DNA from: Sinomonas terrae
GTDB lineage: Bacteria; Actinomycetota; Actinomycetes; Actinomycetales; Micrococcaceae
NCBI RefSeq assembly: GCF_022539255.1
Contig: NZ_JAKZBV010000001.1
Location: 124,001-188,000, forward strand
Direction of reading: 5' to 3'
DNA length: 64,000 nt
Positions 44,378 through 51,509 of this stretch are shown piece after piece. The position numbers and the translations under genes were made by a program. The notes under the pieces were generated by a model. It did no database searches, was not told the DNA's origin, and was given only the letters and a program-made list of their open reading frames with translations. Every line of letters begins with the position of its first letter. The stretch's first letter is position 1.

Positions 44378-46462
44378 ATGGTTGGGGTGGGGGACTGGCT
44401 TCGTGGAGGCGATCCGACCTGTTCGGGCGGCTCGGCTCGTTCGGGCGGTTCGGCGGCCCCTGGTGCTTCCACGTCTACGGCTCCCTCGGATACACGCGAT
44501 TCCACCGCTTTGCGTGGTTCCCCTCGTCTTCCCTCCTCGGAAACACAGCTCGTTCCATCCTCGGAAACACCGCCCTCCCTCGAGGCGTCTCTTGATTCCG
44601 CCGCGGCGCCGACCCGCGCCGCGGAGGCACGCGCCGAGTCTCCCGCACCCGCTGCGCGTGCCGGACTTCCGGGTGCTCCTTTGGACGATGGTGCGCTCGT
44701 TGAGGGCAGTGCTCCTGTGGAGGATTGGCGGAGCGCGCTGGGTGCTCTGGTGGCCCGTCCGGTGGGTGGGCCGTCGAATTCGGAGGTCGTGTCGTTCCTC
44801 GCCCGGCTGGGGCTGCCCGGCCTGTTGGGGGATCTGGATGGTCCGGGGCTGATCGACCGGCTGGATGCGCTGGAGCGGCTCAAGGCGGCCGCGGCGGCGG
44901 AGCAGGCCAGGGTGCAGGTGGAGTTCGCGCTCCTGTGCGAGGCGGGGATGGACCCCCGGGCCGCGGCCCTGGAGTCCCGGACGGGGCGGGCCGCGGCGAG
45001 GGCGGGGGAGCGTTCGGCGTCGGCGCAGATCGCCCTGGCCCGGAGGGTCTCCCCGGCCCGGGGGGCCAGGCTGCTGGCCGCGGCGAGGCGGCTCGTGGCC
45101 GACCTGCCGTGCACGCTGGGGGCCCTGTCCGCCGGGCAGCTGAGCGAGGACCGTGCGGTGTGGGTCGCGGAGGGGGTCGAGGTCCTCTCCCCGGCGGAGC
45201 GGGCGGCGGTGGACGAGGCCCTGGCCGGGCACCCGCGCCGGCTGGAGGGCCTGGGCGACCGGGGGGTCCAGGACGCGGTGCGCGCCGCGGTCGACGCGGT
45301 GGACGACCGGGCCGCCGCGGCCCGGGCGAGGCGGGCGGGGCAGGGTCGGCGGGTGACCCTGCGGCGGCTGCCGGACGCGATGGCCCAGCTCACCGCGATC
45401 CTCCCCGCCGCCCAAGCCGCCGCCGTCGCCGGGGCCCTGCGCGCGGCGGGGGCCGGCGCACGCGCGGCCGGGGACTCGAGGACGGCGGGGCAGGTCGCCG
45501 CGGACACCCTGGTCGAGCGCGTCACCGGGCAGGAGCACGCCGACGCGGTGCCGCTGCGGGTGGGGCTGGTCATGACCGACTCCTCCCTCTTCGGCGCCGG
45601 ACGGGAGCCGGCCCTGCTCCAGGGCTACGGCAGGATCCCCGCCGGGCACGCCCGCGCGATGGTCGCCGCCACCGCGACCGGAACTGCCCGGACGGCCGCG
45701 GCCGGAACCACAGCCGGGACCGCCCGGATGCCCGCGGGCGCAGCCGCGGACGGCACGCTGAGCTCGGCGGCCGGCGCCTCCCGGAACGGTCCGGCGGGTG
45801 CGCCTCCGACGGGCACGGCCGCCGACCCTTCGGAGAGCGCGGCGGCCGTCGCTTCGGGGATGCCTCGGGGTCCGGCGGCGGTTCCTGCCGACGGCCCTGG
45901 TGGCCTGCCTGCCGGTGGTGGGCGTTCTGGGGGTGCTGCGTCGTTGGCGGGGGTGTGGCTGCGGCGTCTCTACCTCGATCCCGGCACGGGGGAGCTCGCG
46001 GCGATGGACTCCCGGCTGCGCCGCTTCCCGAGGGCCCTGGCGGAGTTCATCCAGACCCGGGACCAGGCCTGCCGGACCCCGTACTGCGAGGCCCCGATCC
46101 GGCACATCGACCACGTGGTCCCGGTCGCCTCGGGCGGGGAGACGAGCGTGGAGAACGGGCAGGGCCTGTGCGAGGCGTGCAACCACGCCAAGGAATCCCC
46201 CGGCTGGGAACGGCACGTCGTCGGGTGCGAGGACCCCGACGGCACCAGGACCGAGGGGACCCGGGGCGACATCCTCACCGTCACCCCGACCGGCCACGAA
46301 TACTACTCACCACCACCCAAACTCCCCGGCTCCGACCCGTACGCCCGGCGCCGAGAGCACGCCCCGGCCCAGTGGGAGCACGCCCCGCCCCAGTGGGAAA
46401 GCGTGCCCCAGTTGGAATACTCGCCGCAGTGGTGGCAAACGCCCAGGCGTCAGCATGGCTAG
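44378..46462 (+). CDS. DUF222-HNH endonuclease-like protein (13E12-type)
   Basis: 694 residues. An N-terminal Ser/Pro-rich tail is followed by the DUF222 domain (about 120-400; AALESRTGRAAARAGERSASA, ILPAAQAAAVAGALRAAGAG). Then come a linker of Gly/Thr/Ala repeats and an HNH domain near 565-610: CRTPYCEAPIRHIDHVVPVA, then GLCEACNHAKESPGW. Such genes are multicopy in Actinobacteria and related to the 13E12 repeat family; mobility and nuclease action are suspected but unproven. A TAGGCT box ends 6 nt before ATG 44378, suggesting a leaderless mRNA. The C-terminal P/QWE repeats are cut short by a duplication. Confidence 0.85.
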   Translation: MVGVGDWLRGGDPTCSGGSARSGGSAAPGASTSTAPSDTRDSTALRGSPRLPSSETQLVPSSETPPSLEASLDSAAAPTRAAEARAESPAPAARAGLPGAPLDDGALVEGSAPVEDWRSALGALVARPVGGPSNSEVVSFLARLGLPGLLGDLDGPGLIDRLDALERLKAAAAAEQARVQVEFALLCEAGMDPRAAALESRTGRAAARAGERSASAQIALARRVSPARGARLLAAARRLVADLPCTLGALSAGQLSEDRAVWVAEGVEVLSPAERAAVDEALAGHPRRLEGLGDRGVQDAVRAAVDAVDDRAAAARARRAGQGRRVTLRRLPDAMAQLTAILPAAQAAAVAGALRAAGAGARAAGDSRTAGQVAADTLVERVTGQEHADAVPLRVGLVMTDSSLFGAGREPALLQGYGRIPAGHARAMVAATATGTARTAAAGTTAGTARMPAGAAADGTLSSAAGASRNGPAGAPPTGTAADPSESAAAVASGMPRGPAAVPADGPGGLPAGGGRSGGAASLAGVWLRRLYLDPGTGELAAMDSRLRRFPRALAEFIQTRDQACRTPYCEAPIRHIDHVVPVASGGETSVENGQGLCEACNHAKESPGWERHVVGCEDPDGTRTEGTRGDILTVTPTGHEYYSPPPKLPGSDPYARRREHAPAQWEHAPPQWESVPQLEYSPQWWQTPRRQHG

Positions 46463-46475
46463 GCGTCAGCATGCT
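46445..46475 (+). repeat. 15/16-bp tandem duplication creating the HNH stop codon
   Basis: AGGCGTCAGCATGGCT (46445-46460) is followed by AGGCGTCAGCATGCT (46461-46475). The TAG stop of the HNH gene (46460-46462) is formed at the junction. Without the first copy the frame would continue through HREREAP-like sequence with another PTQWENASPQ repeat and end at 46526. Confidence 0.75.
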
Positions 46476-46570
46476 AAGCACCGGGAACGCGCTCCGACCC
46501 AGTGGGAAAACGCGTCTCCGCAGTAAGAGCATGCCGCAGAGAAAGGTTGCGCCGGCTAGGCCTAGTTTCC

Positions 46571-46750
46571 TTAGCCTGGCAGTGGGACGTCGGGGGCGTC
46601 GTCGTCGCCCCCGTAGGCCTCTTTCTCCAGTTCCTCGGCCCGCTCCGGGTCCTTCTCTGGCGCGATGCTGCCCTTCTCCTGCTGAGGCTCGGGTACCTGA
46701 TCCTCAGCGCGCTCGAGATCGTCGTCGGGCTGATCGATAGGTGAGGTCAC
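46571..46750 (-). CDS. 59-residue acidic small protein
   Basis: Starts GTG 46750 with GAAGGAGAG 4-12 nt upstream. The product is MTSPIDQPDDDLERAEDQVP, then EPQQEKGSIAPEKDPERAEE and LEKEAYGGDDAPDVPLPG, rich in Asp, Glu and Pro and probably disordered. Upstream on the minus strand is a GATT-N15-GGGTAT promoter, the SigB/SigF type. The gene is divergent from the mini-sigma gene, sharing its promoter region. Function unknown; a stress-induced role is inferred from the promoter only. Confidence 0.7.
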   Translation of the reverse strand: MTSPIDQPDDDLERAEDQVPEPQQEKGSIAPEKDPERAEELEKEAYGGDDDAPDVPLPG

Positions 46751-46789
46751 GGCCCTCTCCTTCCCCGTCGTCTTCTGGATGGGCTTAAC

Positions 46790-46814
46790 ATACCCCTCAG
46801 TCGAAAGCTGAATC
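46790..46814 (-). promoter_or_regulatory. SigB/SigF-type promoter of the acidic small protein
   Basis: Minus strand: GATT (46814-46811), 15 nt, GGGTAT (46795-46790), matching GNNT-N14-16-GGGTAY of actinobacterial SigB/SigF-family sigma factors. The predicted start is near 46783, 33 nt before the GTG at 46750. Confidence 0.6.
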
Positions 46815-46821
46815 GGCTTCT

Positions 46822-46850
46822 AGACAGAACAGTCTGTCTACTTCTAGCGT
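46822..46850 (+). promoter_or_regulatory. TetR-type operator D and promoter of the mini-sigma gene
   Basis: AGACAGAACAGTCTGTCT at 46822-46839 is identical, read in gene direction, to operator A of the sigma-factor gene 7.6 kb away. It is followed by ACTTC and TAGCGT (46845-46850). TAGACA (46821-46826) serves as -35 at 18-bp spacing, so the operator covers -35 and spacer. Confidence 0.75.
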
Positions 46851-46893
46851 GACGAGTACATGGGGCTTCCAGCCCTGCCGAGAGGAGTCAGCG

Positions 46894-47205
46894 ATGGAGG
46901 AGAGCGCATTCTGTGCCGGAGCCTTGGGAGCTGACCCGCCAGAGGGGGCATGTCCTGACGTCGTCGTCCATGCGGCAGCGGCCGGGCAGCTCGCTATCGA
47001 GTGTTATCGCGACCGGGCTTGGGCGACCTGCCCGCCCCGGAGCCTCACGGCGATTCGGATCCAGGCCCATGATCTGCGGGATGTGCTCGCGCAGATGCTG
47101 GGACGTGAGCCCTCGATCGAAGAAGTGGCCGAAGCCCTGCGGATTGACGGGGATGCCGCCCGGGCCGAGACTCCGGGCCTCCCGACTCCAGCCCCTATGA
47201 TGTAG
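46894..47205 (+). CDS. Mini-sigma protein: isolated sigma region 2.4-3 fragment
   Basis: 103 residues from ATG 46894, which has GAGAGGAG 6 nt upstream; an earlier GTG at 46849 lies inside the -10 box and is rejected. Residues 39-82 align without gaps to residues 91-134 of the sigma factor at 38389-39126, with 22 of 44 identical, including W-A-x-x-PPRS and LAQ-x-LGREP. The segment covers the end of region 2.4 and domain 3, but core-binding region 2.1-2.2 and region 4 are absent. It shares an identical operator with that sigma gene. It could be a decoy, an anti-sigma-like modulator or a DNA-binding remnant. A degenerate fragment is less likely given its ribosome site and operator. Confidence 0.75.
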   Translation: MEESAFCAGALGADPPEGACPDVVVHAAAAGQLAIECYRDRAWATCPPRSLTAIRIQAHDLRDVLAQMLGREPSIEEVAEALRIDGDAARAETPGLPTPAPMM

Positions 47206-47213
47206 AGGCGTAA

Positions 47214-47244
47214 TTGGACAGACCGGTCTGTCTACTCCTAGCAT
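47214..47244 (+). promoter_or_regulatory. TetR-type operator E and promoter of the 80-aa gene
   Basis: GGACAGACCGGTCTGTCT at 47216-47233, followed by ACTCC and TAGCAT (47239-47244). TGGACA (47215-47220) is the -35 at 18-bp spacing. The ATG at 47252 is 8 nt beyond the -10 box, so the transcript is probably leaderless. The stop of the mini-sigma gene is 10 nt upstream. Confidence 0.75.
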
Positions 47245-47251
47245 TCCAGAC

Positions 47252-47494
47252 ATGTTGGATATGAGTGGCGCTGCAACGGCGCAGAAGCCGCAGGACGCGT
47301 CGCCTGATTCTGGTCTTCCCGTGGAGCCCGAGCAGCATTACCGCTCGCTCTGGATTCTGCAGCATCTCCTCGAAGGCTCCGAGCTGGCAGCCGAGACCAA
47401 GACCCGCCTGAAGGAGCTCGTCGAGGAGCATGCCGCCGATCCTGACCAAGCCCTCCTGGAACACCTCCGTGAAGTCCGGGCACCACTATCCTGA
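47252..47494 (+). CDS. 80-residue helical protein under TetR-type operator E
   Basis: The first 25 residues are likely disordered (MLDMSGAATAQKPQDASPDS), and the rest forms helices: EQHYRSLWILQHLLEGSELA, then KTRLKELVEEHAADPDQALL. No membrane segment or known motif is seen. No ribosome site precedes the ATG, consistent with a leaderless mRNA starting at or next to the A. It follows the mini-sigma gene but has its own operator-promoter. It may be a partner of the sigma or mini-sigma protein; that is inference from shared control only. Confidence 0.7.
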   Translation: MLDMSGAATAQKPQDASPDSGLPVEPEQHYRSLWILQHLLEGSELAAETKTRLKELVEEHAADPDQALLEHLREVRAPLS

Positions 47495-47511
47495 TCCGCG
47501 CAGCGCTGGGG

Positions 47512-49398
47512 CTATCCCCGGCCCGCCAAGCGCCGGGCCGCCTCTGCGATCGCCGCGGCGTCGATCTTCGCCCAGGCCATGAGTTCCGGACCCGTGCCCG
47601 AGCCGGGCATGCCACGCACCGCGAGGTGCTCGAGGTCGAGGCTTCTACGTCCTCCCGAGAGGAGGCTCTCGGCCACGGCGGAGCCAAGCCCACCTTCGGG
47701 GTGGTGGTCCTCGACGACGACGAACTTGCCGCCAGTTGCGTCCGCGGCTGAGCGCAGGGTCGCCTCGTCGATCGGCTTGATCGAGTAGCAGTCGATCACC
47801 CGGGCATGGATGCCGTCCTTCTCGAGCTGTTCCGCGGCCTCAAGACACGCGTGCAGGGTGACGCCGGCGCCCACGAGGGTGACGTCGTCGCCCTCCCGTA
47901 GCGTCTTCGAGCCGCCCACGGCGAAGTCCTCGTCCGCCCCGTACAGGACGGGGTAAGCCCCGCGTGTCGTACGGAGATAGCTGATCCCGCTTGTCTCCGC
48001 CATGCGCTCGACGAGTGCAGCTGTGCTTGTCGCGTCGCTTGGATAGAGCACCGTTGAGCCGTGGACGGAGCGCATCATGGCGAGGTCTTCGAGGGCCATC
48101 TGTGAAGGGCCGTCGGCCCCGATCTCGATCCCGGCGTGCGACCCCACGAGCCGCAAGTCGGTCCTTGAGACGGCACCCATGCGGACGAAATCGTGAGCCC
48201 TCGTGAGGAAGGCGGCGAACGTTGATGCGAAGGGGATGTAGCCGCGAACGCCGATTCCAGTCGCCGCCGCGACGAGCTGCTGCTCCGCGATGTACATCTC
48301 GAAGAAGCGGTCCGGGATCTCCTTCGCGAACTGGTTCGCGTACGTCGAATTGCTCACCTCGGCATCAAGGGCGACGACGGCGGGATTCGCGGCTCCCAGC
48401 GCGGCGAGCGCCTGGCCGTAGGCCTTCCGCGTGGCAACCTTCTCGCCGACTTCGTACTGCGGGAGTTCGACCTTGCCTGCCTGGCCGCGAGCCCCGCCGT
48501 CGGACGCCCCGTCTGAGCCCCCGCCCTCGGGTACCGGGCCGCGCACGCGGACGTCGCGCTCGCCGCCGAGTTCCTTGATGGCCCTCTCCGCCATGTCTTC
48601 GGGGAAAGGCTTCCCGTGCCAGTCCGGGCTGTCCTCGACCTCTGAGAAGCCCTTGCCCTTGATCGTCTTCGCGATGATCACTGTGGGGCGCTCGTCCGAG
48701 TCGTCCTCCGCCTCGGTCAGAGCCTCGTCGATTGCGGTCAGATTATGGCCGTCAATCCTGATGACTCGGGCGCCGAACGCCTCCGCCCGCCGCGCGTAGG
48801 CCACGGTGTCCCAGCCGAGATCGGTCTCGCCGCGCTGCCCGAGCCGGTTCACGTCGACGATTGCGACGAGGTTCGAGAGCTTGTAGTGGGAGGCCTTGTC
48901 GAGCGCTTCCCAGATCGAGCCCTCCGCGAACTCGCTGTCGCCGCACAGGACCCACACCCGGTAGGGGATCTTGTCGAGGTACTTGCCGGCGAGGGCGATG
49001 CCGACGCCGTCGGGGAGGCCTTGGCCGAGCGAGCCGGTGGCGACGTCGACCCACGGCAGCACGGGCGTCGGGTGGCCCTCGAGGCGCTCGCCGAAGCGGC
49101 GGTAGCCGTTGAGGAGTTCGTCTTCTGAGACCACGCCGGCTGCGCGGAAGACTGAGTACACGAGGGGCGAGGCGTGGCCCTTCGAGAAGACGAGGTGATC
49201 GTTGCGGGGGTCGTCGGGGTTGTCCCAGTCGTAGCGCAGGTGCCGGCTGATGAGCACGGCCAGCAGGTCCGCGGCGGACATGGACGACGTCGGGTGGCCG
49301 GATCCAGCGCTCGTGCTCGCGCGGACTGAGTCCACCCGCAGCTGAGCTGCTACTTCGGCGACGGTCTCGAGGTCGGGCTTCGTGAGTGTCTCTGTCAT
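47512..49398 (-). CDS. Transketolase
   Basis: 628 residues. Thiamine-diphosphate site GDSEFAEGSIWEALDKASHY with VAIVDVNRLGQ; N-terminal GHPTSSMSAADLLAVLI; the pyrimidine-binding domain from about 320 (RKAYGQALAALG...IAEQQLVAAATGIGV), and a C-terminal domain. It transfers two-carbon units between sugar phosphates. It is shorter than the common TktA (about 660) and has a Gly/Ser/Asp-rich linker near 290-310. It resembles the archaeal/Firmicute split-type enzyme fused, rather than the main actinobacterial tkt next to tal, so it is probably a second, specialised transketolase. ATG 49398. Confidence 0.88.
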   Translation of the reverse strand: MTETLTKPDLETVAEVAAQLRVDSVRASTSAGSGHPTSSMSAADLLAVLISRHLRYDWDNPDDPRNDHLVFSKGHASPLVYSVFRAAGVVSEDELLNGYRRFGERLEGHPTPVLPWVDVATGSLGQGLPDGVGIALAGKYLDKIPYRVWVLCGDSEFAEGSIWEALDKASHYKLSNLVAIVDVNRLGQRGETDLGWDTVAYARRAEAFGARVIRIDGHNLTAIDEALTEAEDDSDERPTVIIAKTIKGKGFSEVEDSPDWHGKPFPEDMAERAIKELGGERDVRVRGPVPEGGGSDGASDGGARGQAGKVELPQYEVGEKVATRKAYGQALAALGAANPAVVALDAEVSNSTYANQFAKEIPDRFFEMYIAEQQLVAAATGIGVRGYIPFASTFAAFLTRAHDFVRMGAVSRTDLRLVGSHAGIEIGADGPSQMALEDLAMMRSVHGSTVLYPSDATSTAALVERMAETSGISYLRTTRGAYPVLYGADEDFAVGGSKTLREGDDVTLVGAGVTLHACLEAAEQLEKDGIHARVIDCYSIKPIDEATLRSAADATGGKFVVVEDHHPEGGLGSAVAESLLSGGRRSLDLEHLAVRGMPGSGTGPELMAWAKIDAAAIAEAARRLAGRG

Positions 49399-49509
49399 CG
49401 TGTGACCTTTGCCTTCTTCGACGGGTTCATCGACGTTACCGGTAGCACCATTACCCTCCAGCCCACTCCGGCAAGCAAGGGTTTGTGAGGACGCTGCTCG
49501 TTCCTCGGC

Positions 49510-49536
49510 TTACGGGAGGGTGCGCGCAGCCGATAA
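49510..49536 (+). promoter_or_regulatory. Sigma-28-type promoter of flbD-motA-motB
   Basis: TTAC (49510-49513), 15 nt, GCCGATAA (49529-49536), the best -10 match in the window. Predicted start near 49543, about 40 nt before flbD. The remaining spacer from the transketolase start (49399-49509) shows no gene. Confidence 0.85.
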
Positions 49537-49582
49537 AGGAAGGGGAAAGCGTCACCGCACCCGTCCCACCAGAAATGGCCCC

Positions 49583-49873
49583 ATGATCGTTGTCACCCGG
49601 CTCAACGGGTCCCGCTTTGCGGTCAATCCCGATCTCATCGAGCGCGTTCAGGAGAATCCTGACACGACGCTCGTCATGGTCGGGGGCACGACGTATGTGG
49701 TGCGGGAGAGCCTCGCCGACGTCATCGAGCTTGTCGCGGGCTACCGGGCTCTCGTCCTCGCGACGGCCCGCGGGCTGCCGACCTTCGAAGGCCAGCATCT
49801 GAGCCTTGTTCCGCCTCCCGAGGACGAGCCTGGGCCAACGACCGCTACACCCCTGCGGCCCGGACAGCATTAG
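49583..49873 (+). CDS. flbD: FlbD-family flagellar protein
   Basis: 96 residues: MIVVTRLNGSRFAVNPDLIE, then RVQENPDTTLVMVGGTTYVV, the FlbD family core of about 65 residues. A Pro/Thr tail follows (PPPEDEPGPTTATPLRPG). FlbD of this small type (not the Caulobacter NtrC-like FlbD) is common before motA but has no settled function. ATG 49583. The first gene of a three-gene operon. Confidence 0.88.
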   Translation: MIVVTRLNGSRFAVNPDLIERVQENPDTTLVMVGGTTYVVRESLADVIELVAGYRALVLATARGLPTFEGQHLSLVPPPEDEPGPTTATPLRPGQH

Positions 49874-49884
49874 GAGAGGGCCTC

Positions 49885-50685
49885 ATGGATCCTTCAATCG
49901 TCATCGGCCTCGTCTTGGCCTTCGGCTCGGTGGTCGCGATCGTGACCATGGAGGGAGCGAGCGTCACGGCGCTCCTCCTCCCGCCGCCCATGATCCTCGT
50001 CTTCGGCGCGACGCTCGCCGTCGGCCTCGCCGGCAACACGCTCAAGGACACGTTCCAAGCGTTCAAAGCCATGCCGAAGGCGCTCATGTGCAAGGCCCCG
50101 AAGCCGCAGGAGAGCATCGACCGCATCATCGCCCTCGCGGAGAAGGCTCGTGCCGAGGGGCTTCTCTCGCTCGAGTCGGAAGCGACCGACGCGAAGGACC
50201 CGTTCCTCGCGCGCGCCCTGCAGAACGTCGCGGATGGCACCGACGGCGAGGAACTCCGCATCATGATGGAGGACGAGATCGGCACGCGCTCGCGGGCGGA
50301 TCAGGCGAACGCCCGCTTCTTCGCCGCGCTCGGCGGGTACGCACCGACCATCGGCATCATCGGCACCGTGGTCTCCCTCACCCACGTACTCGAGAACCTC
50401 TCCGACCCCACGAGCCTCGGCCCGATGATCGCGAGTGCCTTCGTCGCGACGCTCTGGGGACTCCTCTCCGCCAACTTCATCTGGCTGCCGTTCTCCTCCC
50501 GCATCGCGCGACTGTCCGAACTTGAGATCGAGCGGATGACGCTCGTGATGGAGGGCATTCTCGCCGTGCAGGAAGGCGCGCAGCCGATGCTTCTCGCCGA
50601 CCGTCTCCGCGCGATGGTCCCCGACCACCATTTCAAAGGCAAGGGGAAAGCCGACGCGAAGGAGAACGTGAGGGCTGCAGCGTGA
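49885..50685 (+). CDS. motA: Flagellar motor stator protein MotA
   Basis: 266 residues with four membrane helices: 4-22 (SIVIGLVLAFGSVVAIVTM), 31-50 (ALLLPPPMILVFGATLAVGL), and a pair near 150-200 (GYAPTIGIIGTVVSLTHVLE... AFVATLWGLLSANFIWLPF), with the large cytoplasmic loop between them. The loop carries the Arg/Glu-rich surface that touches FliG. MotA forms the outer ring of the proton- or sodium-driven stator. Overlaps motB. Confidence 0.94.
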   Translation: MDPSIVIGLVLAFGSVVAIVTMEGASVTALLLPPPMILVFGATLAVGLAGNTLKDTFQAFKAMPKALMCKAPKPQESIDRIIALAEKARAEGLLSLESEATDAKDPFLARALQNVADGTDGEELRIMMEDEIGTRSRADQANARFFAALGGYAPTIGIIGTVVSLTHVLENLSDPTSLGPMIASAFVATLWGLLSANFIWLPFSSRIARLSELEIERMTLVMEGILAVQEGAQPMLLADRLRAMVPDHHFKGKGKADAKENVRAAA

Positions 50686-51482
50686 GCCCGCGTCGTCGTC
50701 GTCCGCTCAAGAAGCCCGCTCCCTTCCACGTCGATGAGCGCTGGGCCATTTCCTATATGGACATGATCACGGTCCTCTTCTGCCTCTTTGTGGTGCTGTT
50801 CGCGATGTCCACGGTGGATCAGAACAAATTCGACAAGCTGAGGAATTCGCTCGCGACGGGATTTGGAACAACGGTCACCCAGAAGATCGACACGGCGACC
50901 GGAACAGTCGTCCCTCCGGATCAGGTGAACAAGGACGCGCAGGGCTTCACGAATCTCGATCTTGCGATCAAGGAAGTAGACCGGCTCACAGCCCTCGAGA
51001 AGCAGATGAACGATCGCCTTACCACCGAAGGTCTCGCCCAGGACGTGCAGTTCCAGATCGACCAGCGTGGCCTGACCGTCAAGCTCGTCGGGTCTGAAAC
51101 GTTCTTCCAGCCCGACAGTTCAGAACTCACCCAACGCGCCCATCAGGTGCTCGACGCCGTCACCCCAGTCATGGTGCCGACGAACCTCGAGGTCTCGATC
51201 GAGGGGCATGCCGCGAATGCGATCACTGCCTACCCGTCCGTGTGGGAACTTTCCGCAGAGCGCGCCACGAAGGTGCTGCGCTACATGGTCGAGCAAGACG
51301 GGCTCCCCGGTCCCCGCGTGGGCGCTACCGGGTACGGCTCGTCCCGGCCGGTCAACGCGGACAAGACCGAGGCGGAGCACGAGCAGAACAGACGGGTCGA
51401 CATTGTCGTCCTGTCCGACCAGCCGGAGACGGTGCGCGCGCTAATTCCCGAGGCGCTCAAGGCCCGGGTGAGTCAGAAGTAG
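50682..51482 (+). CDS. motB: Flagellar motor stator protein MotB
   Basis: 266 residues. A short basic N-terminus, then one membrane helix at about 28-44 preceded by the ion-binding Asp27 in SYMDMITVLFCLFVVLFAMS. The C-terminal OmpA-like peptidoglycan-binding domain (about 140-250) contains VKLVGSETFFQPDSSELTQR, IEGHAANAI, and YGSSRPVNADKTEAEHEQNRR. GTG 50682 overlaps the motA stop. The next expected flagellar gene, fliL, does not follow; a non-flagellar gene converges 28 nt after the stop. Confidence 0.94.
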   Translation: MSPRRRRPLKKPAPFHVDERWAISYMDMITVLFCLFVVLFAMSTVDQNKFDKLRNSLATGFGTTVTQKIDTATGTVVPPDQVNKDAQGFTNLDLAIKEVDRLTALEKQMNDRLTTEGLAQDVQFQIDQRGLTVKLVGSETFFQPDSSELTQRAHQVLDAVTPVMVPTNLEVSIEGHAANAITAYPSVWELSAERATKVLRYMVEQDGLPGPRVGATGYGSSRPVNADKTEAEHEQNRRVDIVVLSDQPETVRALIPEALKARVSQK

Positions 51483-51509
51483 GGCGCCCAGAAGTAACCG
51501 CCGAAGGGA

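Noticed and set aside
44725..46740. 671-codon open frame overlapping the HNH gene
   Set aside because: It is a Gly/Arg/Pro-rich shadow of the DUF222-HNH frame, which alone shows domain motifs; only its last part (46463-46526) is informative, as the displaced HNH tail.
46849..46893. Earlier GTG start for the mini-sigma gene
   Set aside because: The codon overlaps the predicted -10 box and so would lie upstream of the transcript; the ATG at 46894 has a strong ribosome site.
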